In this document: positions 44,200 through 53,344 of the stretch, piece after piece
How positions within the stretch are numbered: position 1 is the first letter of the stretch
How the letters are laid out: each line of letters begins with the position of its first letter
Source of the DNA: Candidatus Zixiibacteriota bacterium
Lineage (GTDB): Bacteria; Zixibacteria; MSB-5A5; GN15; FEB-12
Assembly: GCA_034003725.1 (NCBI GenBank)
Contig: JAVEYB010000004.1
Span: 236,853-300,852, forward strand
DNA length: 64,000 nucleotides
Direction: 5' to 3'
Translations under genes and position numbers: made by a program
Notes under the pieces: model-generated
What the model was told of the DNA's origin: nothing
The model's database searches: none
What the model saw: only the letters and a program-made list of their open reading frames with translations

Positions 44200-44754
44200 T
44201 CACCCCTCGCCCAACTGCACGCTCAACCAGGCGCGCGCGAGGCGCCAGTCGCGACGCACGGTCGCCACCGACACTTTCAGCACCTCGGCCACCTCTTCGT
44301 GCGTCAGGCCTGCGAAGAAATGATACTCGACAACCTTGCTCTGACGTTCGTCGTGTTCGCGCAGTTTGTCGAGCGCCTGGTCGAGCAGAATCAGCTCCTC
44401 CGCCCTCGCCTCGCGCTGCATCAGTTCTTCATTGAGGGTGACCACCGGCTGTCCCCCGCCGCGCTTTTCGGCCTGCCGGGTCCGGGCATAGTCGATCAGG
44501 ATGCGCCGCATCGCCTGCGCCGCAATCGCCATAAAATGTGCCCGGTTCTGCCACGTGACGTTCCGCTGGTCGACCAGCTTGAGATACGCCTCGTGGACGA
44601 TAGCCGTCGCGTTGAGCGTGTGATCCGACCGCTCCCCCCGCAACTGCCACTGCGCCAGCTTGCGAAGCTCGTCGTACACCAGCGGCAAAAGCGTATTCAC
44701 CGCCGATTCGTTGCCTTCCGATATTTTGTTCAACAGGACAGTGACGTGTTCCAT
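44200..44754 (-). CDS. ECF-type sigma factor
   Basis: A 184-residue extracytoplasmic-function sigma factor. Region 2 (LLPLVYDELRKLAQWQL, ATAIVHEAYLKLVDQ, FMAIAAQAMRRILIDYARTR) and region 4 (FAGLTHEEVAEVLKVSVATVRRDWRLARAWL) fit the group common in Planctomycetes, Acidobacteria and Gemmatimonadetes, where the gene often lies near a protein kinase. Here no anti-sigma factor or kinase gene is adjacent; the nearest kinase gene is the giant regulator 7 kb away. The ribosome binding site is weak. Confidence 0.9.
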   Translation of the reverse strand: MEHVTVLLNKISEGNESAVNTLLPLVYDELRKLAQWQLRGERSDHTLNATAIVHEAYLKLVDQRNVTWQNRAHFMAIAAQAMRRILIDYARTRQAEKRGGGQPVVTLNEELMQREARAEELILLDQALDKLREHDERQSKVVEYHFFAGLTHEEVAEVLKVSVATVRRDWRLARAWLSVQLGEG

Positions 44755-44908
44755 ACGGACGCTTTCGTGTGTGCTTCTCCGGCCTGACCCGCACAACATA
44801 CCATCGCGCCTGACCGGGGCACAAGAAAGAATTTATCGGTCCACATTGACTATTAACCGCCGGACGGATCGGCGCAGTCGGCCGCATGCCGCCGGCCGTG
44901 TCCGGATC

Positions 44909-45658
44909 TCACTGACCCGACGAATCCGCCGCCGGCTGCGACGGGTGACAGCACTCCATCGTGACCTCGTGCTCCGGCGTCGCCACCATCTTCGGACTGA
45001 TCATGGGAATCCCCAGCGACAGTCCGCGCAGGATAAACAACGCCGCCAGCACCACGATCCCCGCCGGGACCAGCTTGTATAACCGGCGCTTGATTGACAC
45101 GCCGATCAGCGTGCCGAAGATCGCCGTCGCCAGCAGCGCCGGAATGGTCCCCAGTCCGAACATCGCCATATACGCCGCGCTCTTCAGCGGCGCCGCGGTC
45201 GCCAGCGCTCCGGCCAGCGCCACGTATACCAGTCCGCACGGAAGAAACCCGTTCAGCACCCCGATCCCGAACAGCGCGACCACCGATCGGCGTGCCTGCA
45301 GCGCCCGCCACAATCGCCGAAAGGTGCCGAGAATGACGCCGTGCAGACGCGCCCCGGTCAGGTACTGACCGTACTTCGATGGCAAAACCACCGCCAGGAG
45401 CAAAACGACTCCCAGGACAATCGACAGGACCTGCTGATACCCCGCCATCCGGACCGTTTTTCCGACAAATCCGCACAGCAGCCCCAGAAACGAATACGTA
45501 AGCACCCGGCCGAGATTGTAACCCAGTCGTCCGAGCGCGTTCCGGAGTACGGAATCCTCGGCTGCGGGCAACGCCAGCACGATTGGGCCGCACATCCCGA
45601 CACAATGCAGGCTACCCGCCAACCCGATCACCAATGCCGTCCACAGTTCCACCGTCAC
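44909..45658 (-). CDS. SafE/TauE-type membrane protein of the cbb3 assembly cluster
   Basis: A 249-residue inner-membrane protein with about six helices. It starts with the typical GLAGSLHCVGMCGPIVLALP and has a second conserved stretch FGIGVLNGFLPCGLVYVALA. Proteins of this form (UreH/CcdA-like, 'sulfite exporter TauE/SafE') are often encoded at the end of ccoGHIS clusters and are thought to help copper or thiol handling during cbb3 assembly. A histidine/cysteine-rich tail (MECCHPSQ) could bind metal. Seven bases after fixH. Confidence 0.85.
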   Translation of the reverse strand: MTVELWTALVIGLAGSLHCVGMCGPIVLALPAAEDSVLRNALGRLGYNLGRVLTYSFLGLLCGFVGKTVRMAGYQQVLSIVLGVVLLLAVVLPSKYGQYLTGARLHGVILGTFRRLWRALQARRSVVALFGIGVLNGFLPCGLVYVALAGALATAAPLKSAAYMAMFGLGTIPALLATAIFGTLIGVSIKRRLYKLVPAGIVVLAALFILRGLSLGIPMISPKMVATPEHEVTMECCHPSQPAADSSGQ

Positions 45659-45665
45659 TCCTTAC

Positions 45666-46127
45666 CTAATCGACAAACACAACGTTTTCATGGTAATAGT
45701 CCGCATCACCCAGGCGCCACTCCACCTTCACCCGCCACAGCCCCCGCGCCAGGCTCGCGGTCGACACATACTGCCGAGACCTCTCGTCGGTTTGAATCGG
45801 AACGACCACATCCTTGCCGGCGTCCGACGGCCGGAATAGCGTAATTGTCCCGCCGGGCACGGCCGCGTCGGACGCGGGGAATGTCACCGTGATCTGCTGC
45901 TGGAGGCGTTCGTATAGTATCGTCGGCGACTTCTCGAGACTCTCTGCCCGGTTCATGCGGTCTATCCGCTGTTGGTAGCGCTGCCCCTTCTGGTAGTAAT
46001 CCGGTTCTACGAGATCCATGCTCTGAACCGAAGCAAACACCACCAGCGCCAGCACGAATACCACAAACACGCCGTACAAAGCCCACACGCCGGTACCCCA
46101 GCCGGCGTTGACGTTTTGTTTGCTCAC
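45666..46127 (-). CDS. fixH: FixH/CcoH-family cbb3 oxidase assembly protein
   Basis: A 153-residue protein with one N-terminal membrane helix (ALYGVFVVFVLALVVFASVQS) followed by VEPDYYQKGQRYQQRIDRMN, the FixH signature (xLVxxDYYxKG), and a periplasmic beta domain. It takes part in copper delivery or complex assembly of the cbb3 oxidase. It overlaps ccoG by four bases (ATGA). Confidence 0.9.
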   Translation of the reverse strand: MSKQNVNAGWGTGVWALYGVFVVFVLALVVFASVQSMDLVEPDYYQKGQRYQQRIDRMNRAESLEKSPTILYERLQQQITVTFPASDAAVPGGTITLFRPSDAGKDVVVPIQTDERSRQYVSTASLARGLWRVKVEWRLGDADYYHENVVFVD

Positions 46128-47539
46128 GGCTCAGCTCTCCTTCCCGGCCCCATAAACGACGTACGAACGGTTTCTACCACTTCGCCCGCCGAGTACACCT
46201 CGATCGTGACAAGGGTCGATTGACTGAAAATCTGGTCGCGTGGGATATCGACAAAAAAGGCCGACTCCACCATGCCGTCGGGCTCCACCACCAGCCCCGT
46301 ACCCACCATCTGTACAGTCGCCGAGCGCGGCGCGGCCGCGCGCAGCTCCACCGGCACGCGCTCGAATGACTTATTGATAATCTTCACCGTATACAGGTTG
46401 CGTATCCTGCCGTCCTCGGTCTCCGTATACATCGACCCCGGTGTTCGAAGCACCGTGGTCTCCACCGAGGAACGGGTCACCAGAAGGTATGTCAGCAGTG
46501 ACGACAGCAGGACAAACACCACCGTGTACAGGGCGACTCGTCCGGTAATGCGGAATCGCCGACCGTGGGTGATTGCCGCCTCCGACGAGTACCGTATCAG
46601 CCCCTCGGGAAGCCCCACCTTACGCATCGTCCGATTGCACGCATCGATACAGGCCGTGCAGTTGACACACTCGAGCTGCGTGCCGTTGCGAATGTCAATA
46701 CCGGTCGGACAGACGTGCACGCAGGCCAGGCAGTCGACGCAGTCGCCGAGCTCGGCTGCGCGCGATCCGCGTTCCATCGGGGCGCGCGGCTCGCCTCGCG
46801 TGCGGTCATACGCGACCACGATGGAGTTGGCGTCGATCAGCACACCCTGGAGCCGCCCGTACGGACACACCAGCGTGCAGGCCTGCTCGCGGAACCACGC
46901 AAACACGAAGTAGAACAAGAAACTGAAAGACAACACCGCCACAAACCCGGCCAAGTGCTCGGTCGGGGAAGCTGTCACGATCCGAAACAATTGATCCGTT
47001 CCTATGATGTATGCGAGGAAAGTGTTGCCGATCAGAAACGAAATGCCGAAAAACAGCACGGCCTTGACACTACGCTTGAAAACCTTCTCGGTATTCCATG
47101 CCTGCGCCGCCAGCTTGCGCTGTCGGGCGGGCCCGCCTTCGATCCAGTACTCGATCCGGCGAAAGACCATTTCGAGAAACACCGTCTGGGGACAGATCCA
47201 CCCGCAGAACAACCGACCGAACACCGCCGTGAACAGGACGACAAACACGAGGAACGTAATGAGTGCGAGCCCGAACAGGTAAAAGTCCTGCGGCCAGAAG
47301 ACCAGGCCGAAAATGATGAACTTGCGATCGAGGACGTTCAGAAGAACCAGCGGTTCACCGTTAACCCTGACAAACGGAGCGCCGAACAGAAACGCCAGCA
47401 GAAACACCGCGACGACCGTCCGAGCCGAATACAGCCGCCCTTTCGGCTTTGCGGGGAATATCCAGATACGTCGCCCGGACTTCTCCGCGGTCGCGATCGT
47501 GTCCCGAAAACTGTTCTGTTCGGTTGAATGCTGCACCAT
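46124..47539 (-). CDS. ccoG: Cytochrome c oxidase accessory protein CcoG (FixG/RdxA)
   Basis: A 471-residue polyferredoxin with about five membrane helices (first near residues 42-62). FCGWICPQTVF matches the conserved membrane cysteine motif. Two 4Fe-4S ferredoxin motifs follow (CVDCLACVHVCPTGIDI, CVNCTACIDACNRTM), and then a C-terminal Ig-like periplasmic domain. CcoG reduces Cu(II) to Cu(I) for cbb3 assembly. Ten bases after ccoP. Confidence 0.94.
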   Translation of the reverse strand: MVQHSTEQNSFRDTIATAEKSGRRIWIFPAKPKGRLYSARTVVAVFLLAFLFGAPFVRVNGEPLVLLNVLDRKFIIFGLVFWPQDFYLFGLALITFLVFVVLFTAVFGRLFCGWICPQTVFLEMVFRRIEYWIEGGPARQRKLAAQAWNTEKVFKRSVKAVLFFGISFLIGNTFLAYIIGTDQLFRIVTASPTEHLAGFVAVLSFSFLFYFVFAWFREQACTLVCPYGRLQGVLIDANSIVVAYDRTRGEPRAPMERGSRAAELGDCVDCLACVHVCPTGIDIRNGTQLECVNCTACIDACNRTMRKVGLPEGLIRYSSEAAITHGRRFRITGRVALYTVVFVLLSSLLTYLLVTRSSVETTVLRTPGSMYTETEDGRIRNLYTVKIINKSFERVPVELRAAAPRSATVQMVGTGLVVEPDGMVESAFFVDIPRDQIFSQSTLVTIEVYSAGEVVETVRTSFMGPGRRAEP

Positions 47540-47549
47540 CCCGCCTCGC

Positions 47550-48224
47550 TTACTGTACGATCAATTCGCCCTGCGGCGGCTTCGGATTCGGTGGAGTCGT
47601 ACCACGCAACGACTGCACGAAACTTGCCACTTCGAGAATCTGGTCCGGGCTCAACTGCCCGCGCCATGCAATCATGCCTTGCGACGGCCATCCGTAGATG
47701 ACCGACTTGGTGATGCCGGAGAAGGTCCCGCCGTGCAGCCAGTAGTCGTCGGTGAGGTTCGGCCCTATTCCTCCTTCCCCCCGCGCACCGTGACACTGGG
47801 CGCAGTTGCGCGTGTAAATCACCTGGCCGGCGGCCAGACGCTCCGGCTCCGTCAACGCAACGTACTGCGTGGTGTCCGTCTCCGGCGTCAACTCGACATA
47901 CGGCTTGACTTCGCCCGAGGCGAAAAGCGCGCGGTACGGCGTCTGGTCCCGTCGCGGAGCGAACCACGGCGAACGGTACTCCGGCAACACCCCCAGCACG
48001 CGACTGTCCGCCGATGAAATCCGCACGAACGTGGGATCGACCTCGGCCAGATACTGCTCCGCCTGCGAATACCCGATTCCCGTAACGTGGTAATACAGCA
48101 TGTAAAGCACGGCATAAACGATTGTCAGGTAAAACAACCCCAGCCACCAGCGCGGGAGATTGTTGTCCAATTCCCTGATCCCGTCGTACTCGTGATCCAG
48201 CAGCCCGTCGACATGTTCAGCCAT
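47550..48224 (-). CDS. ccoP: cbb3 oxidase subunit CcoP, single-haem form
   Basis: A 224-residue membrane-anchored cytochrome c. It starts with HEYDGIRELDNNLPRWWLGLFY, the CcoP N-terminal motif, with one membrane helix. It has only one haem c site, NCAQCHGARGEGGIGPNLTDDYW, with the axial methionine in SQGMIAWRGQLSP. Usual CcoP proteins have about 290-310 residues and two haems; here the first cytochrome domain is missing and replaced by a haemless linker. Two bases after ccoQ. Confidence 0.9.
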   Translation of the reverse strand: MAEHVDGLLDHEYDGIRELDNNLPRWWLGLFYLTIVYAVLYMLYYHVTGIGYSQAEQYLAEVDPTFVRISSADSRVLGVLPEYRSPWFAPRRDQTPYRALFASGEVKPYVELTPETDTTQYVALTEPERLAAGQVIYTRNCAQCHGARGEGGIGPNLTDDYWLHGGTFSGITKSVIYGWPSQGMIAWRGQLSPDQILEVASFVQSLRGTTPPNPKPPQGELIVQ

Positions 48225-48226
48225 GA

Positions 48227-48430
48227 CTACTTACTCCCTGCCTGTTCAGTGTGATCACCGGTGCGCTCCGTCCCGTCCTCCAGCGGCAGCCTGCTGAAAA
48301 AAGCAATGTCTTCCTTACGCAGACGGACTACCCGGATACCGATCATGACAGCCGCCGCAAGGAACAGGACCAGCGCCACAACAGGATACTGCTCCACGCC
48401 CGCTATCGACTGCAAAACGTCTTTATACAT
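48227..48430 (-). CDS. ccoQ: cbb3 oxidase subunit CcoQ
   Basis: A 67-residue protein with one helix (PVVALVLFLAAAVMIGIRVVRL) followed by KEDIAFFSRLPLEDG, the small CcoQ/FixQ type that stabilises the oxidase core. Placed between ccoNO and ccoP. Confidence 0.85.
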   Translation of the reverse strand: MYKDVLQSIAGVEQYPVVALVLFLAAAVMIGIRVVRLRKEDIAFFSRLPLEDGTERTGDHTEQAGSK

Positions 48431-48439
48431 CGCGCCCTC

Positions 48440-50593
48440 CTACATCCCCGCCTGTGCGGCGGACTGCGCCTTGATATCCGTGCCGAGACGCTGCAGGTAG
48501 GCAATCAAGGCGACAATCTTCGCGTGCCTGTCCACCGTTATATCGGGATCCTGGCTTCGAAGCGCCGTCACGATCCCCTCGGCAATCGTCTCCGCCTGCC
48601 GGTTCAAATCATCGATCGCGTCGGCGTCGTACCCCTCGGGATACGGCACGCCCAGTTGCTGCATCACCCGTATCTTCGACGGTATGACACGCACGTCGAT
48701 CATATCGGTCGCCAGCCACGGGAACGGCGGCATCAGCGATCCGTACGACGTCGATGTCGGGTCGATCATGTGATTGTAATGCCAGGCGTCCGGGTACTTG
48801 CCGCCCACCCGGTGCAGGTCCGGCCCGGTCCGCTTGGATCCCCACTGGAACGGATGATCGTACACATATTCGCCCGCTTTTGAATATTCGCCGTACCGTT
48901 CGGTCTCGGAGCGGAAGGGCCGCACCATTTGGGAGTGGCAATTGTAGCAACCCTCGGCGACATAAATGTCCCGCCCCTCCAGCTCGAGCGGCGTGTACGG
49001 TCGCACGCTCGCAATCGTCGGAATGTTCGACTTGACCAGGAACGTCGGAACAAATTCGATAATCCCGCCGATCAGGATCGCGATCAGCGACAGGATCGTA
49101 AACTGGACCGGCTTGCGCTCCAACCAGCGATGCCGGTACGGATGTCCTTCTTCTTCATGCGTCAGATCGACCAGTGCGGGCGCCTGCGCCTCTTCATTCT
49201 GCAGCAGCGATCCCTGCTTGACCGTCATGCGAAGGTTGTACGCCATCAACAGCACACCGATCAAGTACAAACCGCCGCCGACCGCCCTGGTGACGTACAT
49301 CGGGACGATCTGCAGCACCGTCTCGAGAAAGTTGCCGTACTGCAGCACGCCGTCGGCCGTGAACTGCTTCCACATCAGGCTCTGGGTGATGCCGGCGAAA
49401 TACAGCGGCACCGCGTACAACAGAATCCCCAGAAAACCTATCCAGAAGTGATATTCGGCCAGCTTCCGGGAAAACAACTGTGTCCGGTACAGCTTCGGTA
49501 TCAGCCAGTAGAGAATCCCAAAGGTCAAAAAGCCGTTCCACCCCAGCGCGCCGACATGGACATGGGCAATCGTCCAGTCGGTGAAATGAGAAATGGCGTT
49601 GACCGACTTGATCGACAGCATCGGCCCCTCAAACGTCGCCATCCCGTATGCCGTCACCGCCACCACCATGAACTTCAACACGGGATCGTCGCGCACCTTG
49701 TCCCAGGCGCCTCGAAGCGTCAGCAGACCGTTGAGCATTCCGCCCCACGACGGAGCGATCAACATCAGCGAAAACACCATCCCCAGCGACTGCGCCCAGT
49801 CCGGCAGCGAGGAATACAACAGATGATGCGGACCGGCCCATATGTAGATGAAAATGAGCGACCAGAAGTGCACGATCGACAACCGGTACGAGAAGACCGG
49901 CCGGTTGGCCGCCTTCGGCAAAAAGTAATACATCAACCCCAGATACGGCGTGGTCAGGAAGAACGCCACCGCGTTGTGCCCGTACCACCACTGCACGAGC
50001 GCATCCTGCACGCCGGCATAGACCGGGTAACTCTTGAGAAACGTCACCGGTAATTCAATCGAATTGACCACATGCAGGACTGTCACCGTCACGAACGTCG
50101 CGATGTAAAACCAGATCGCGACATACATATGCCGCTCCCGGCGCCGCATGATCGTGCCGATCATGTTCCATCCGAACACGATCCACACGATCGCAATCGC
50201 GATATCGATCGGCCATTCCAGTTCCGCGTACTCCTTGCCGGTCGTGTAGCCCGAGGTCAGCGTCAGCACGGCGGCCAGGATTATCAGCTGCCACCCCCAG
50301 AAATTGATCGCGCTGAGCGTATCGCTGTACATCCGTGCCTTGCACAGCCGCTGCAGCGAATAGTACACGCCCATGAATATGCCGTTGCCCACAAAGGCGA
50401 ATATCACGCCGTTCGTATGGACCGGGCGGATCCGGCTGAACGTCGTATGCCCGATCCCGAAATTCAACTCCGGCAAAAACAACTGCAATGCGGCGAGCAA
50501 CCCCACCAGCATCCCGACCGCCCCCCACACGGCCGTTGCAATGGCGAAATTGCGGACGATCCTGTTGTCATACGAAAATGACTCAACCGCCAT
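48440..50593 (-). CDS. ccoNO: Fused cbb3 oxidase catalytic and mono-haem subunits CcoN-CcoO
   Basis: A 717-residue fusion. Residues 1 to about 480 are CcoN, the twelve-helix haem-copper core, with TFSRIRPVHTNGVIFAFVGN, WYGHNAVAFFLTTPYLGLMYYFLP and FTDWTIAHVHVGALGWNGFL holding metal-ligand histidines. After a linker a single helix and CcoO follow, with the haem site GCYNCHSQMVRPF. It is a terminal oxidase with high oxygen affinity. Twelve bases after ccoS. In most bacteria ccoN and ccoO are separate; fusions are known in several phyla, including FCB members. Confidence 0.95.
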   Translation of the reverse strand: MAVESFSYDNRIVRNFAIATAVWGAVGMLVGLLAALQLFLPELNFGIGHTTFSRIRPVHTNGVIFAFVGNGIFMGVYYSLQRLCKARMYSDTLSAINFWGWQLIILAAVLTLTSGYTTGKEYAELEWPIDIAIAIVWIVFGWNMIGTIMRRRERHMYVAIWFYIATFVTVTVLHVVNSIELPVTFLKSYPVYAGVQDALVQWWYGHNAVAFFLTTPYLGLMYYFLPKAANRPVFSYRLSIVHFWSLIFIYIWAGPHHLLYSSLPDWAQSLGMVFSLMLIAPSWGGMLNGLLTLRGAWDKVRDDPVLKFMVVAVTAYGMATFEGPMLSIKSVNAISHFTDWTIAHVHVGALGWNGFLTFGILYWLIPKLYRTQLFSRKLAEYHFWIGFLGILLYAVPLYFAGITQSLMWKQFTADGVLQYGNFLETVLQIVPMYVTRAVGGGLYLIGVLLMAYNLRMTVKQGSLLQNEEAQAPALVDLTHEEEGHPYRHRWLERKPVQFTILSLIAILIGGIIEFVPTFLVKSNIPTIASVRPYTPLELEGRDIYVAEGCYNCHSQMVRPFRSETERYGEYSKAGEYVYDHPFQWGSKRTGPDLHRVGGKYPDAWHYNHMIDPTSTSYGSLMPPFPWLATDMIDVRVIPSKIRVMQQLGVPYPEGYDADAIDDLNRQAETIAEGIVTALRSQDPDITVDRHAKIVALIAYLQRLGTDIKAQSAAQAGM

Positions 50594-50605
50594 ACCGTTC
50601 CTCCG

Positions 50606-50776
50606 TCACGATTCTCTATGTTCTTTCTTTTTTGTTCTCTGATGTTCAAACAGCATCCGGATCGCCGGCGTGAACACGTCGTCGAACTGCCCGCTCCGGA
50701 CCGCCCAGAAAAAGGCCGCCAGAAACCCCAGCGCGACCACCAGCGAAAACCCGATCAATACGTACATGACGTCCAT
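50606..50776 (-). CDS. ccoS: cbb3 oxidase assembly protein CcoS
   Basis: A 56-residue single-helix protein (VLIGFSLVVALGFLAAFFWAVRSGQFDD), the CcoS signature being the AFxWAxxxGQFDD stretch. It is needed for cofactor insertion into cbb3. The start ATG at 50776 lies two bases before the end of ccoI. Confidence 0.9.
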   Translation of the reverse strand: MDVMYVLIGFSLVVALGFLAAFFWAVRSGQFDDVFTPAIRMLFEHQRTKKKEHRES

Positions 50777-50778
50777 CG

Positions 50779-53193
50779 TTACGCCAACCCCTCCCTGCGC
50801 GCCATCCTGCTGATCGCGACCGTCGAGAGCGCCACGACCGTCACCGAACTCACCGGCATCAGGATCGCCGCGAGCACCGGCGACAACAGACCCTGTACCG
50901 CGAAATACAACCCGATCGCGTTGTACAGAAGCGAAACGCCAAAACACACCTTTATCACGCCGACACTCCGCCGGGCGAGCCGAAGTGCCGACGGCAGCCG
51001 GGGCAGCGCGTTGGCCCTCACGATACCGTCCGATGCCGGCGAGAAAGCCGCGTCGTCCTCGGTCACGGCAATTCCAACCTGGGCGACGCTCAGTGCACCG
51101 GCGTCGTTCAAACCGTCCCCCACCATCAGCGTCTTCGCTCCCCGAGCCGTGAGCTTCTCGATATAATCGCGTTTGTCATGCGGCGACTGGCGGAATCGAA
51201 GCTCCACCCCTTCGCCGAAAATCGGCGCCAACCGGGCGCGCTCGCTCTCCGTGTCGCCGGACAACATGCCCAAACGGTAGCGTTCCCCCAGCGACGAGAT
51301 TATCTCGCGAAGCCCCTCCCTGATAGTACTCGTATACCGGAACCAGCCGAGCGGACGCCCGTCGATCGCAACGTAGACGCGCATTTCCGACGGCAGCAGA
51401 TCACCCCTGCCGCCTTCGTCTGCGTGTCCGGTCCAGGCCGCACTCCCGAGACGGATTGTCCGGCCGTCGACCACCCCTTCAATCCCCCTGCCGCTCACCT
51501 CGCGAAACCCGGACAGTTCGCTTTTGCTGCCATCGCCCGACAACCGGGATAACGGCGACGCCAGCGGATGTGTCGAATGACTCGCCAGCAGCGCGATCGC
51601 CGTTCGCTCCGTCTCAGCAAGCGGTTCTCCCACGTACTCGGGCTCCCGACTTCCCGCAACCGTGATGGTACCGGTTTTATCGAACAGGATGTGATCGACA
51701 TCGGCGAGCCGCTCGATGACGCCCGGATCCTTCAGAAACAGACCGTTTCGGCCGAGCCATCGATGCAGCGTCCCCAGCGTGAATGGCGTGGCCAAAGCCA
51801 GCGCGCAGGGACACGCGATAACCAGCACCGCCGTCGCGGCGTCGAACGCCGTACCGATATCGACAAACGCCCACGCCACGCCCGTTGCCGTCGCCAGGCC
51901 GATGATTCCCGGCGTGAACCAGCGACTCACGCGGTTGGCCAGGCTCGTCAGATCGTCGGCAAGCGGCGGTGACGCCTGCGCGTTCCATAACTGAATGAGA
52001 TAGCTCTGCGACGGTTCTTTGACCACATCCAGCTCCAGCCGCTGTCCCGCCTGACGCCCCCCCGCATACACGCGCTCGCCCGCGCGAACGCGAACCGGCT
52101 CGCTTTCCCCCGTGACGAAGCTGTAGTCGATCAGCGCCTCGCCGCGAATCAGCACCGAGTCCGCTGGAATGAGTTCCCCGTTGCGGATATACAGGCGGTC
52201 GCCTGCCCGAAGCTGATCCAGCGACCGGGTGACCTCCCGCCCCCCGTCTCGCACATGGACCGCTATCGGGAAATAGGTCTGGTAATCATTGTCGAACGAC
52301 AGCGCCGCGTACGTCTTGCGCTGGTACAGCCGACCCAGCAGAAGGAAAAAGACCAGTCCGCACAACGAGTCCATGTAGCCGGCCTGTCCGAGCGCGAGGA
52401 TGTCGTACGTCGAACGGATAAACAGAATCGTGATGCCGAGCGCGATCGGCACATCCATGGTCACCGTCCGGTAACGCCATCCCCGAATCGCCGATCGGAA
52501 AAATTCGGCGCTGCTGTACAGCACAACCGGCAGCGACAACAGGATGGTCAGGTAGCTGAAATACCGAACGTACCGCGGATCGGACGTTGCCTCAAGCCCG
52601 AGATAATGCGGAAAACTCAGCAGCATCACGTTACCGAAACAGAACCCCGCAAGCGCGACACGGCCGTACAACGCGCGCATGGACCGATCGGGACGTTTCC
52701 CGTCCAGCTGCTTCAGGGTGATTTCGGGCGCGTAACCGAGCGACGCCAGCAATTCGACCAGCTGGCGAAGGCTCGTGCGCGACGGGTCGAACACGACAGA
52801 CAGCGTACGCCGTGGGAAATCCACCCGCGTCTCGGCGAGCCCGTCCGTAAACGCGTGCAGGTTCTCCAGGAGCCACACGCACGAACTGCAGTGCATTTGG
52901 GGAATGCGCAGATGAATACGGGCCGCCGACGCACTTCGGAAGTCAAGCAGCCGGTCGAGTACCGACTCGTCGTCAAGATAGGTGTACGAACTGTCCGGCG
53001 AGAAAGCACCCGGCTTCAAACCGGGCCGGGCCCCCAGGCGGTAGTACTCCCCGAGATCCTTGTCGTGCAGCAACTCGTACACGGTCCGACAGCCGGCACA
53101 ACAAAACACGGCGCCGGATTGGTCGCAGATCTCCGGGCCGCAGGGATCGCCACAATGGGCACACACCGATACCGCTGTTAACGCTTGTTCCAT
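50779..53193 (-). CDS. ccoI: Copper-translocating P-type ATPase CcoI
   Basis: An 804-residue P1B-type ATPase. It starts with a cysteine-rich metal-binding region (CAHCGDPC, then FCCAGCRTVYELL), followed by an HMA domain with MHCSSCVWLLENL. Membrane helices follow, with the actuator motif TGESEPV, the translocation motif ACPCALALATP, the phosphorylation site FDKTGTITV and MVGDGLNDAGAL. CcoI exports copper to the periplasm for cbb3 assembly. First gene of the oxidase operon; a short leader of about 18 bases follows the candidate promoter. Ribosome binding site weak. Confidence 0.93.
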   Translation of the reverse strand: MEQALTAVSVCAHCGDPCGPEICDQSGAVFCCAGCRTVYELLHDKDLGEYYRLGARPGLKPGAFSPDSSYTYLDDESVLDRLLDFRSASAARIHLRIPQMHCSSCVWLLENLHAFTDGLAETRVDFPRRTLSVVFDPSRTSLRQLVELLASLGYAPEITLKQLDGKRPDRSMRALYGRVALAGFCFGNVMLLSFPHYLGLEATSDPRYVRYFSYLTILLSLPVVLYSSAEFFRSAIRGWRYRTVTMDVPIALGITILFIRSTYDILALGQAGYMDSLCGLVFFLLLGRLYQRKTYAALSFDNDYQTYFPIAVHVRDGGREVTRSLDQLRAGDRLYIRNGELIPADSVLIRGEALIDYSFVTGESEPVRVRAGERVYAGGRQAGQRLELDVVKEPSQSYLIQLWNAQASPPLADDLTSLANRVSRWFTPGIIGLATATGVAWAFVDIGTAFDAATAVLVIACPCALALATPFTLGTLHRWLGRNGLFLKDPGVIERLADVDHILFDKTGTITVAGSREPEYVGEPLAETERTAIALLASHSTHPLASPLSRLSGDGSKSELSGFREVSGRGIEGVVDGRTIRLGSAAWTGHADEGGRGDLLPSEMRVYVAIDGRPLGWFRYTSTIREGLREIISSLGERYRLGMLSGDTESERARLAPIFGEGVELRFRQSPHDKRDYIEKLTARGAKTLMVGDGLNDAGALSVAQVGIAVTEDDAAFSPASDGIVRANALPRLPSALRLARRSVGVIKVCFGVSLLYNAIGLYFAVQGLLSPVLAAILMPVSSVTVVALSTVAISRMARREGLA

Positions 53194-53217
53194 ACACCGC
53201 TGCCGTGCATGGAGCAA

Positions 53218-53246
53218 TATATACACTATTGGCCGGGGATTGGCAA
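53218..53246 (-). promoter_or_regulatory. Candidate sigma-70 promoter of the cbb3 oxidase operon
   Basis: On the minus strand TTGCCA (53246-53241), 17 bases, TATATA (53223-53218). Predicted start near 53211, 18 bases before ccoI. No FNR-type TTGAT-N4-ATCAA site is visible around it. Confidence 0.55.
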
Positions 53247-53344
53247 TATAAAGTCTGAGATGGACCCACAAAGCCCAACATTTACGATGGTCGCCCGAGG
53301 GAAAACCATACAAAAAAGTAGACTATCCGGCCCTCGAATCCCCC

